DNA from: Actinomyces weissii
GTDB lineage: Bacteria; Actinomycetota; Actinomycetes; Actinomycetales; Actinomycetaceae
Assembly: GCF_016598775.1 (NCBI RefSeq)
Contig: NZ_CP066802.1
Location: forward strand, 248,001-312,000
Direction: 5' to 3'
DNA length: 64,000 bases
Under the pieces are notes generated by a model. That model did not search any database. It saw only the letters and a program-made list of their open reading frames with translations, and was not told where the DNA came from. A program made the translations under genes and the position numbers. How positions within the stretch are numbered: position 1 is the first letter of the stretch; each line of letters begins with the position of its first letter. This document shows, piece by piece, positions 8,601 to 15,942 of this stretch.

Positions 8601-10430
8601 CCGGCCCAGGCGGGGGTCGATAGGCAGGCGGGCCAGGCGGCGGCCGACGGCGGTCAGGCGCGGCCCGCGGCGGCTGGGGCGGGTGGTGGTGGAGTCGGGC
8701 GGCTCAATGGCCCCGATCTCGGTGAGCAGCTGCACGCCGTCGTGGATAGAGCGGCTCTCTGGGGGGTCGATGAAGGGGAAGTCCTCCACGGCCCCCAGCC
8801 CCAGGGCCGCCATCTGCAGGATCACTGAGGCCAGGGAGGTGCGCAGGATCTCCGGCTCGGTGTACTCGGGGCGCGCCTGGAAGTCGCTGTGGGAGTACAG
8901 GCGGATAGCGACGCCGTCCGCCAGGCGCCCGCAGCGGCCCGAGCGCTGGGCGGCGCTGGCCTGGCTGACGGGCTCGATGGGGAGGCGCTGCACCTTGGTG
9001 CGGTTGGAGTAGCGGGAGATGCGGGCCAGGCCGGGGTCGACCACGTAGCGGATACCGGGGACGGTCAGGGAGGTCTCGGCCACGTTGGTGGCCAGCACGA
9101 TCCGGCGGCAGCTGTGCGGCTCGAAGACCCGGTGCTGCTCGGCGGCGCTCAGGCGGGAGAAGAGAGGCAGCACCTCCACCGCTCCGGGGGTGCGGCTGCG
9201 GCCGTCCGGGGCGTAGCGCGGCCCCAGGTGGTCGATGAGGGCGGCCTCGGTGTCGTGGATGTCGCGCTCCCCGGCTAGGAAGACCAGGATGTCGCCGGGG
9301 CCGGTGGCCATGAGCTCGTCGACGGCGTCGAGGATGCCGGTGACCTGGTCGCGTTCCTCCTCCCGCGTGGGGGCGGGGCTTGCGGAGCGGCGGCTGCCTC
9401 CTGCCGGGGCGGCGCCTATGGCGGCGGCGCGCACGGCCTCACGCCGGGCCCGGGCGGCGGCACGCACCTGCGGGTCGGGGGAGGTCAGGGCCTCCAGCTC
9501 GGCGTCGCTGAGCTCCCCGGCGACGGCGGGGTCCGTGCTGGCTGTGCTGGTGGGGCTGGCCGGGCTGGTAGGTGTACTGCCTGCGGTGGCGGCGGTGCCG
9601 CCTGCCGGTGGGGCGGCCTCGGCCCCGGCGTCGGGAACCAGGGGCCGGTAGCGGACCTCCACCGGGTAGGTGCGGCCAGAGACCTCGATCACGGGGGCGG
9701 GCTGGTGGCTGGCTGGCCCGGGCCCGCCCGCCGCGTGGCGCCCGAAGTGCTCGGCGAAGCGGGCGGAGTCGATGGTGGCTGAGGTGATGATGACCTTGAG
9801 GTCGGGGCGCTGGGGCAGCAGCCGGGCCAGGTAGCCCAGGATGAAGTCGATGTTGAGGCTGCGCTCGTGGGCCTCGTCCACGATGATCGTGTCGTAGCGG
9901 CGCAGCTGGGGGTCGGTCTGGATCTCGGCCAGGAGGATGCCGTCGGTCATGAGCTTGACCAGGGTCTGGGGGCCGACCTCCTCGGTGAAGCGCACCTGGT
10001 AGCCGACCACCCCGTCGCGCCCGATGGGGGTGCCCAGCTCATGGGCGATGCGTTCCGCCACGGAGCGCGCGGCGATACGGCGGGGCTGGGTGTGGCCGAT
10101 CATGGCGTCCACCCCGCGTCCCAGCTCCAGGCAGATCTTGGGCAGCTGGGTGGTCTTGCCGGAGCCGGTCTCCCCAGCCACGATCACCACCTGGTGGTCG
10201 CGGATCGCAGCGGCGATCTCCTCCCGGCGGGCGCTGACGGGCAGCTCGGCGGGGTAGGTGATGGTGGGGACAGCGGCGGCCCGCTGGGCGAGCTGCTCGG
10301 GGGTGAAGCCGGTCCAGGTGCGGGGCCGCCTGGGGTGGTGCCTCCCGGGGCTCTCGGGGCGGCCGGGCCCGGCGGGATGGTGCCGACGGCGGGGGCGGGG
10401 CTGCTCGTTGTGCTCACTGGGCTGGTCCAT
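5604..10430 (-). CDS. hrpA: ATP-dependent RNA helicase HrpA (DEAH box)
   Basis: About 1608 residues. Helicase motifs appear in order: GETGSGKTT (Walker A), DEAH, SAT, then QRSGRCGR (motif VI), followed by the helicase-associated and OB-like regions and a long C-terminal region of the DUF3418 type, as in E. coli HrpA (about 1300 aa). The extra length comes from an Ala/Ser/Thr/Pro-rich insert of about 100 residues between the two RecA domains and Gly/Ala-rich linkers (GGSGAGGSGAGG and a later Lys/Arg/Gly/Ser-rich stretch). HrpA helicases act on RNA; in E. coli HrpA has been linked to mRNA processing and rescue of stalled ribosomes. ATG 10430 is chosen; an in-frame GTG at 10484 would add 18 unconserved residues. 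The gene is monocistronic. Confidence 0.92.
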   Translation of the reverse strand: MDQPSEHNEQPRPRRRHHPAGPGRPESPGRHHPRRPRTWTGFTPEQLAQRAAAVPTITYPAELPVSARREEIAAAIRDHQVVIVAGETGSGKTTQLPKICLELGRGVDAMIGHTQPRRIAARSVAERIAHELGTPIGRDGVVGYQVRFTEEVGPQTLVKLMTDGILLAEIQTDPQLRRYDTIIVDEAHERSLNIDFILGYLARLLPQRPDLKVIITSATIDSARFAEHFGRHAAGGPGPASHQPAPVIEVSGRTYPVEVRYRPLVPDAGAEAAPPAGGTAATAGSTPTSPASPTSTASTDPAVAGELSDAELEALTSPDPQVRAAARARREAVRAAAIGAAPAGGSRRSASPAPTREEERDQVTGILDAVDELMATGPGDILVFLAGERDIHDTEAALIDHLGPRYAPDGRSRTPGAVEVLPLFSRLSAAEQHRVFEPHSCRRIVLATNVAETSLTVPGIRYVVDPGLARISRYSNRTKVQRLPIEPVSQASAAQRSGRCGRLADGVAIRLYSHSDFQARPEYTEPEILRTSLASVILQMAALGLGAVEDFPFIDPPESRSIHDGVQLLTEIGAIEPPDSTTTRPSRRGPRLTAVGRRLARLPIDPRLGRMLLEAGELGCAGEVMVIVSALSIQDVRERPADRQEAADALHRRFADTTSDFLTYLNLWRYLRTQQRELSGSAFRRMCRSEFLHYLRVREWQDVYTQLRQLARPLGLDAAPVELPTARAIRAAGQALEPGTHAAQVANGDVAAAVVALGRSADTPDADAIHRSLLVGLLSNVGNWDERRREYAGARGTRFTVWPGSGLRRKTYDWVMTAELVETSRLFARTVAKVDSRWVEEAAGRAGLLKRVHGEPYWSTRHGAAMVHEKVLLYGMTLVADRPVTLASVGSASAREVAREMFIRSALVEGDWHSRHGFVLRNRELVEELGDVERRRREHGLLADDSALFAFYDDRLPETVYGANDFDAWWKREKGRHPQLLDYTRELLLPGGDDAAGYPDSWVQGDLTLGLEYVFEPGHPEDGVSLLVPVEVLGRLEPGGFDWLVPGMRPELVVATIRALPKRVRRQLVPAPDVGAQVWAVLREEYRAGGSGAGGSGAGGGAVAGAPAASFQEAFCAVVARLRDVEITAADWAEAEERLPAHLRMSFVALDAAGREIGRGKDLVALQKRLAGRSEQAVRSAVRGALAQALEEAQRREERQRRRGQAKRSGKRGSQAATDPAGTAPGTSQQGGAAAGSHQGGRAGSVNAPAAEAGRGRRGTTSSAGKAQAGSAPAGRGDGSPTRAGLAEKAGLSDWPVGVVGLEGGERSTIPQVVETTGRAGLVVRGYPALVATGACSADLRILGDAAAQAREHRAGVVALALARTVLPTARVTSRWKAQEALALAASPYRSTEALVADIQLAAARVVAERWGRACGLAASGPAAEQPGLLVLAGLREREAFEQLVAVMRRELEDEVYRVAQQVAASLTALREVERTVTASTSLALLGTLQEVREHAASLVFDGFVAATPAEQLGHLPRFLKALTMRVEKAQASPNQDAALAYQLRQAREVVEQARARVAGAPADAGREAVLVEARWMLEELRVSLFAQTLGTSRKVSLQRLTKLLAPL

Positions 10431-10616
10431 AGGTGACCCATTGTCACCCACGCCAGCCGCAGGCCGCGATATGCCGATATCCACTCGGGAGGGGCTGGGG
10501 CCTGGGGTGGTAGGCGGTGCCGGTGCGCAGGAGTCTGTGGCCCGGCGACGGCTTATGGGTAGTGGTGGCCTAGGGGCGGGGCGGTCTAGGACTTTGAGAT
10601 CTGCGATACTCGGCGT

Positions 10617-12218
10617 ATGACGAACCTCGGCAGTCCCTGGGGTTCTGGGTACGGCGTCAACCCTGGCCAGCCGTCCCGGTACCCGTCTCCTGCTTCAGTC
10701 CCTACGGCCTCGGTTCCTCCTACCCAGAGCTCTGGGTACGGCGGGTGGCCTCCGAACGCTCCGGGAGCTGCGGGCCAGCCTGTTGGCTACGGCCTGCCCG
10801 GGGGGCAGGGCTACCCGGGCGGTTACGGGGTGCCTGGCCCGCAGCCGGCTAAGGGGCGTGGAGCCCTGGTGGTGCTGGTGACGGTGCTGGTGGTGGCTCT
10901 TGGTGCTGCTGGTGGTGCGGCGTACCTGGTGCTGCGTGGTGAGCCGGTCAAGAACGTGACCCTGTCCTTCACCTCACCGCGGGAGGGATTCTCCGAGCAG
11001 TGGTTCAATGGCTCCAAGCAGATCTGGTCCCTGGATGCTGACAGTGCTGCTGAGGAGGCGGACAACATTTGGGTGGACTCGGTCGGCGACTGGTTGATCC
11101 GTGAGTACACCACGCCGCCGGGCGGGGAGTCCAGGTGGGTCAAAGAGCGTAAGGAGAACCCGGAGGTGGCGGCGCCGCCGAGCTCGCAGTACACGACCTC
11201 AGTGGAGGTGTACTCCACCAAGTCCGGGCAGCCTGAGCTGCAGTGGCGTAACACCTTCCCGGGTGAGGCTGCCGATATTGCGGTGTGGCGGAGCCAGCTG
11301 CTGATCGGTAACCAGCTGATCGACCTGGACACGCAGAAGGTCAAGACCGCTCCTTGGTCGCTGGACGCTGCCTCCTTCGTGACAGGGCAGGGCATCCTTG
11401 TGTGTGAGCAGAACAGTTGTGCCATGTGGAAGGACCTGGACGTGAAGGTCTGGGAGCAGACCATGCCTATAGAGGGGCAGGTAGTGCTAAACAAGTACAA
11501 CCAGGTGGGTGACTATGTCGTCATATGGAACGGCAGCATCGGTGACGCCAGGACGGCTGTCCTCGACCTGGTCACCGGGGAGGCCCAGGTGGCGCGTGAC
11601 GCCGAGTGGGACGCTGAGGGGTACGGCGCGAGCCCCTATCCGTGGCCGAAGCCGCTAGCAGACGGCTGGTACACCGCCCAGAACTACGTCAAGCGCGTGG
11701 ACAATGAGATCAAGGACTTCGTGCACTACTGCTTCTATGACGTTGACGGCAGCCTGCTCGAGAGCTTTGACGTCTTGGAGGACAACGACTTCCGGGTGTA
11801 TCCGTGGTCGCCTACGGACTTCACCCGGGAGCAGGCCAGGAAGTGGCTGCGGGACGGCGACACCACCTGGGCCGCTGGCACGGTCTCGATCTCGCCTACG
11901 GACACCGAGTGCCGGTCGGTCACCGTGGGAGGGCGGGACATCGACCTTGGTGAGAAGAACACCTTCGTCCAGAAGAACAAGGACGGCAAGTGCAAGCCCG
12001 TTGGCCGTCTGGTGGCCCTGAACATCTCAGGTAGCGGCCCGGTGGTGGCGCTCCGGTACTCCGACCCCAATACGGGAGGGTTCATCATGACGGACATAAG
12101 GAACGGGCGTACTGCGGAGAAGGTGGAGATTGGCAGCTACATCAGGCACACCATGCACGACCAGACCATGCTGGTCGTGGCCAAGAAGGGAAAGGTGACC
12201 GCCTACAGGCCCGCTTAA
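10617..12218 (+). CDS. Membrane-anchored protein with Gly/Pro/Tyr-rich N-terminus and predicted beta-propeller ectodomain
   Basis: 533 residues, not recognised as a named family. Residues 1-80 are Gly/Pro/Tyr/Ser-rich (many GYG and PGG steps) and presumably cytoplasmic. One membrane helix follows (about 82-103, VVLVTVLVVALGAAGGAAYLV), then about 430 residues outside the membrane. The exported part has repeated short beta-like stretches with Trp and Asp (WSLDADS, WRSQLLIGNQLIDLDTQKV, WVIWNGS-like steps, ALRYSDPNTGG), suggesting a PQQ-like propeller. Several Cys residues are present. Domain layout resembles the many actinobacterial DUF-type surface proteins with Gly/Pro/Tyr-rich tails. The ATG at 10617 has no strong ribosome site. 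It is convergent with the next gene on the minus strand. Confidence 0.6.
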   Translation: MTNLGSPWGSGYGVNPGQPSRYPSPASVPTASVPPTQSSGYGGWPPNAPGAAGQPVGYGLPGGQGYPGGYGVPGPQPAKGRGALVVLVTVLVVALGAAGGAAYLVLRGEPVKNVTLSFTSPREGFSEQWFNGSKQIWSLDADSAAEEADNIWVDSVGDWLIREYTTPPGGESRWVKERKENPEVAAPPSSQYTTSVEVYSTKSGQPELQWRNTFPGEAADIAVWRSQLLIGNQLIDLDTQKVKTAPWSLDAASFVTGQGILVCEQNSCAMWKDLDVKVWEQTMPIEGQVVLNKYNQVGDYVVIWNGSIGDARTAVLDLVTGEAQVARDAEWDAEGYGASPYPWPKPLADGWYTAQNYVKRVDNEIKDFVHYCFYDVDGSLLESFDVLEDNDFRVYPWSPTDFTREQARKWLRDGDTTWAAGTVSISPTDTECRSVTVGGRDIDLGEKNTFVQKNKDGKCKPVGRLVALNISGSGPVVALRYSDPNTGGFIMTDIRNGRTAEKVEIGSYIRHTMHDQTMLVVAKKGKVTAYRPA

Positions 12219-12287
12219 TCGCAGTGCCGGGCTGGGGCTGTCCAGGTGCTCAGGGCCAGGTGCAGGAGGCAGAGCAGATGATCCCCG

Positions 12288-13160
12288 TCAGCGGCCCCCC
12301 GCACCCGCACCCAGGTGCCGCACCACCCACTCCACGCCCAGCTCCGCCGCCTTCTCCAGCGCCAGCTCAGGGGAGTCCTCCTGCACCTGCACCAGCCTGG
12401 AACCCTCCGGCAGGTGCTGGAAGCCCTCCGCAGCCGCCTGAGCGGTGTCAGGGAACTCGTTGGACAGGGCCCCGTGCAGCAGCAGCACCGGCCACGGCAG
12501 GCCCGCCAGCACCCGCTCCGGCTCCTGCATGGACACGTCCCCCAAGGTCTCCTTGCTCAGCACGTCCCACTCGCGCCCGTTGGGGTTGTCATCCGGCACG
12601 CGCGTCAAGCCGTGCCGGTCAAGCTCGTCCAGCTGCTCAGGGGAGAAGACCTCCTCCCACAGGATCGACTGCGGCCCCACGATCGTGCCCACCGCCACCA
12701 CGGTGCGCACCGCCGCGGGCTGTGCCAGCAGCGCTGCCGTCGCCCCAAAACCGTTCGCGTGCAGCGCCTGGTTGGCCAGGCCCCGCTCCGCCAGCCAGCC
12801 ACTGACCGCCCGCAGGTCCTCCACCTCCCCGGCCAAGGTGATGACGTCGTCGTCGGAGTCCCCCAGGCCGGAGAAGTCGAAGGCCAAGGTCGCCAGGCCC
12901 GCCGCCCGGTAAGCCTCCGCCACGAAGTCCAGGCGCCCGGACAGGCCGTGGCGGTCGGTCAGGAAGTCGTGCGCCAGGATCACCACTCCCAGGTCCTTGG
13001 GTGCGTCCTGGCCGGTACGCTGCACCGCCTCCAGGTCCTCCAGGTCCACGGCGGCCAGGGCCCCAGCTCCTTCCGGCAGCTCTAGGGTGGCGGCAAGGCT
13101 TATGCCACGCGGTGTGTCGATACGGACTTCAGGCATGTAATCCAAACTAAAGCAGTTCAC
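12288..13160 (-). CDS. Alpha/beta-hydrolase-fold protein lacking the catalytic Ser and His
   Basis: 290 residues. The fold is clear: VVILAHDFLTDRHG (first strand and oxyanion loop), LATLAFDFSGLGDSD, a nucleophile-elbow region ALHANGFGATAALLAQ, and VLLLHGALSNEFPDTAQ near the usual acid residue. In normal members the elbow is G-x-S-x-G (often HSFGA); here the Ser position is Gly (NGFGA). Near the C-terminus, where a catalytic His is expected, the sequence is DSPELALEKAAELG with no His. Hydrolysis by the usual triad therefore seems unlikely and the protein may be a pseudoenzyme. GTG 13160 has a GGAG 8 bases upstream; ATG 13136, eight residues in, is the alternative. Confidence 0.7.
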   Translation of the reverse strand: MNCFSLDYMPEVRIDTPRGISLAATLELPEGAGALAAVDLEDLEAVQRTGQDAPKDLGVVILAHDFLTDRHGLSGRLDFVAEAYRAAGLATLAFDFSGLGDSDDDVITLAGEVEDLRAVSGWLAERGLANQALHANGFGATAALLAQPAAVRTVVAVGTIVGPQSILWEEVFSPEQLDELDRHGLTRVPDDNPNGREWDVLSKETLGDVSMQEPERVLAGLPWPVLLLHGALSNEFPDTAQAAAEGFQHLPEGSRLVQVQEDSPELALEKAAELGVEWVVRHLGAGAGGR

Positions 13161-13420
13161 CCCGCAGGCTCCACTGAGACGTTGCGCTTGCAGCGTGACC
13201 CCTGGCTTGCGCAGTCGGCGGCGGACAGGCTTCCACGACGGCGACGGCGCCCCCGCGGCCCTGCTCGTCCAGGCTCCAGCGGGCAGCCTGTGCCTCTGGA
13301 GGACCTAGCGGGACCTGCACGCACACCACCCTGCGTGAGAACCTGGCCGGGGCCCGCCTCCAGCAGCCCCGCCCGCCGTCCAGGACCCCGGACCCGCAGC
13401 CAGACCGAGAAAGCAGGACC

Positions 13421-14746
13421 ATGACCGTCCCCAGCACCCCCACCCCCGCGGCCGCTCCGGCACCCGCCACTGGTTCTGCTACCGCTGCCGCGTCCGCCGC
13501 GGCTCCTGCCTCCGCGCCTGCCGCAGGCTCCCAGCCTGTCGTCACCACCGACCAGCGGCTGCCCGCGGCCACCATCCTGGGCTACCCCTGCGCGGGTCCC
13601 GGCCGCGAGCTGGAGCGCGCCCTGGAGTCCTACTGGCAGGGGGCCCTGGATGAGGCCGGGCTGCGCCAGCAGGCCGCCCGGCTGCGCCAGGCCACCCGCG
13701 CCCACCTGCGCGACCTAGGCCTGCACGGGGCCGGTGTCCCCGCTGACTTCACCTACGGCGACCAGCTGCTGCAGGTCACCTGCGCCTTCGGGGCTCTGCC
13801 CCGGCGCTTCGCCGGGCTGCGCGGCACCGCCGCCGCAGGCCACCCCGGCACCAGCCTGCTCGGCCTCCTCACCGCCGCCCGCGGCCAGGGGGAGCAGGCC
13901 GCCCTGCAGGTGACCACCTGGCCGGATGCTGGTGGCCGCTACTCGGTTCCGGAGCTCTCGCCAGAGACCCTGATCGACTACGTGCCCGGCTTCGGGGCCG
14001 TGGACCCCACCGACGGGCCCGTCGCCCAGGTGCTGGAGGCGGCGGCTGGCGGCGAGGAGCCGCCGCGCCCCGTCGTCGTCGGCCCGGTCACCTACCTGCT
14101 GCTGGCCCAGGCTGCCGACGGCGCCGCCGCAGGCTTCCGCCCCCTGGACCGGCTGGACGGGCTCCTGCACGCCTACGGCCACCTCCTGGCCGACCTGTGG
14201 GCCGCCGGAGCCTCCTGGGCGCAGCTCGACGAGCCCGCCCTGGTCGACGGCGCCTGGGACCTGCCCCGCACCCAGGTGCTGGACGTGGCGCACCGCGCCT
14301 ACACCTGGCTGGCCGCCATAACCGAGCGCCCGCAGCTGCTGGTGGCCGCTGGCCCCGGCCCCCTGGGGGAGGCCCTGCCGGTCCTGGCCCGCACCGAGGT
14401 GGAGGCACTCGCCCTAGACCTGGTGGCTGGCCCGCCCCCGCAGCCGGAGGACCTGGCCCGGCTGGGCGGACGCACCCTGGTGGCCGGGGTAGTCAGCGGC
14501 CGCAGCGCCTCACGCAGCGACCTGGCCGCCGCCCTGGGCACCCTGCAGGCCCTGCGCGCCCAGCTGCCCGGCGAGGCCCGGCTCGTCGTCGCCACCGCCA
14601 GCTCGCTACAGCACCCGCCCCACGAGCGCTCTGGCGACGCCGGGGCAGCCCAGGACCTGCGCTCCTGGCTGGCCGCAGCCGACCAGAAGGTCCAGGAGGT
14701 CCAGGCCCTGGCTACCGCCCTGGAGCAGGACCGTGGCCTCATCTGA
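13421..14746 (+). CDS. Stand-alone MetE N-terminal domain protein
   Basis: 441 residues, against about 750 for cobalamin-independent methionine synthase MetE. After an Ala/Pro-rich tail of about 45 residues, it follows the MetE N-terminal barrel: GYPCAGPGRELERALESYW (MetE usually GYPRIGP.RELK.A.E.YW), a folate-domain block ending SVPELSPET, GPVTYLLLA and QLDEPALV. The C-terminal barrel, with the zinc-binding His/Cys ligands and homocysteine site, is entirely absent; the frame ends with a helical tail and a normal stop. Two diagnostic residues (Arg, Ile) of the first motif are changed. It is unlikely to be a methionine synthase alone; it may need a partner or have another role. The preceding 260 bp are GC-rich and may hold a regulatory leader. 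Confidence 0.72.
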   Translation: MTVPSTPTPAAAPAPATGSATAAASAAAPASAPAAGSQPVVTTDQRLPAATILGYPCAGPGRELERALESYWQGALDEAGLRQQAARLRQATRAHLRDLGLHGAGVPADFTYGDQLLQVTCAFGALPRRFAGLRGTAAAGHPGTSLLGLLTAARGQGEQAALQVTTWPDAGGRYSVPELSPETLIDYVPGFGAVDPTDGPVAQVLEAAAGGEEPPRPVVVGPVTYLLLAQAADGAAAGFRPLDRLDGLLHAYGHLLADLWAAGASWAQLDEPALVDGAWDLPRTQVLDVAHRAYTWLAAITERPQLLVAAGPGPLGEALPVLARTEVEALALDLVAGPPPQPEDLARLGGRTLVAGVVSGRSASRSDLAAALGTLQALRAQLPGEARLVVATASSLQHPPHERSGDAGAAQDLRSWLAAADQKVQEVQALATALEQDRGLI

Positions 14747-14789
14747 CCACCGGCTGCACCTGGACGCCCGTCCGAGGCGCCCCCAGCGC

Positions 14790-15632
14790 TCAGCGCTTGA
14801 CGGCGTGCACCAGGGAGGAGATGCAGCGCACCGCCTCCTCGTCCGTCTCCTGGGGCACGTCATGGCTCAGGCCCGGCAGGGAGCAGCGCAGGTGCACCTC
14901 GTCGGCGCTGGTGGCGGCTAGCACCTGGTCCACGTTGGCGGCGCGCACGCCCCCGGCCACGATCACGGTGGGGCCGACCCCCTGGTGGGAGAGCTCCACC
15001 AGGCGGGCCAGGGCGGGAGCGCCCTTCAGGGCGTCCCCGGCGGCGTCCCGCCCGCCCGAGGTCAGCACCCGGTTCACGCCCAGGCCCCGCAGGCTGCGGT
15101 AGGCGGCCTCCAGGTCCGCGAGCTCGTCAATCGCCTTGTGGAAGGTCACCGGGGCGCCCCCGGCGGTGGCGGCCAGCAGCCGGACCAGGCCGCGGTCCAC
15201 CTCACCGGTCCTGGTGAGCGCGCCGACCACGAAGCCCACCTCGACGGCGGGCGGCAGGGCCCGTCCGGCGGCAGAGGTGGGCACCGGGCGGGTGAAGTCC
15301 TCCAGCTCGTCGGCCAGGCTCGCGATGCGGCGCACGTCAGCGACCATGGCGCGGCGCTCGTCGGAGTCGTACACGAAGCTGCCGCCGCGCGGACGGATCA
15401 TGACCTGCAGGCCGAAGGGGGCGGCGTCAGGATTGCTGGGCCAGCCGGGCCCCATAGCCTGACGGCGGTCCGCCACCTGCTCGGCGGCAGCCAGGATGGC
15501 GGCCTCCACCGCCCCTACCGACGGCGTGGTGCCGCCTACCGCCAGGTTGTCGCACAGCTCGGCGCGGTCAGCCCCGGCGCGGGCGGCGGCCCGCACCCCG
15601 GCCACCGACTCCAGGCATATCTCTACGCTCAC
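14790..15632 (-). CDS. cutC: CutC family protein (copper homeostasis)
   Basis: About 280 residues from GTG 15632. The start VSVEICLESVAGVRAAARAGADRAELC matches the CutC N-terminus (typically EVC..S...A..A...GA.RIELC), followed by GGTTPS, a PRGGSFVYDSDE block, VTFHKAIDE, RVLTSGG and IVAGGVRAANVD. CutC is a TIM-barrel protein of about 250 residues named for copper tolerance in E. coli; its molecular function remains uncertain. The open frame continues to a TTG at 15731, adding 33 unconserved residues, so the later start is preferred, although neither has a strong ribosome site. It is convergent with the MetE-like gene and divergent from the ABC exporter pair. Confidence 0.87.
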   Translation of the reverse strand: MSVEICLESVAGVRAAARAGADRAELCDNLAVGGTTPSVGAVEAAILAAAEQVADRRQAMGPGWPSNPDAAPFGLQVMIRPRGGSFVYDSDERRAMVADVRRIASLADELEDFTRPVPTSAAGRALPPAVEVGFVVGALTRTGEVDRGLVRLLAATAGGAPVTFHKAIDELADLEAAYRSLRGLGVNRVLTSGGRDAAGDALKGAPALARLVELSHQGVGPTVIVAGGVRAANVDQVLAATSADEVHLRCSLPGLSHDVPQETDEEAVRCISSLVHAVKR

Positions 15633-15879
15633 ACGGGTGCTGGTGGGGCGCTGGTAAGGGCGGGGGACGACGTTGTCTCGGCGGGGCCACGATGCCCCGG
15701 CCACTGGCATGGCACACATGGGGCAAGTCAATCATGACCCGAACCACTAGTCGGTAATCCTGTTGGCTAGTTCTTGGTGAGAAAGGTGGCTGGGCCGGGA
15801 GGACGGGGCCGGGGGCGGACTGAGACGGGGGCGGACGGTTTTGCAGACATGTAGTCAGTTCGCTACTATTCCCGGACAC

Positions 15880-15898
15880 ACAGGTTAGGCATACCTTC
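15880..15898 (+). promoter_or_regulatory. Candidate DtxR/IdeR iron box
   Basis: ACAGGTTAGGCATACCTTC matches 13 of 19 positions of the DtxR/IdeR consensus TTAGGTTAGGCTAACCTAA, including the complete AGGTTAGGC left half and ACCT in the right half. It lies 45 bp before the ATG of the first ABC exporter gene at 15943, a usual place for iron-dependent repression. Confidence 0.6.
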
Positions 15899-15942
15899 CT
15901 AGTTGTGTGGGAGCAGCGCACACGCAGACAGACCGAGGTGAG

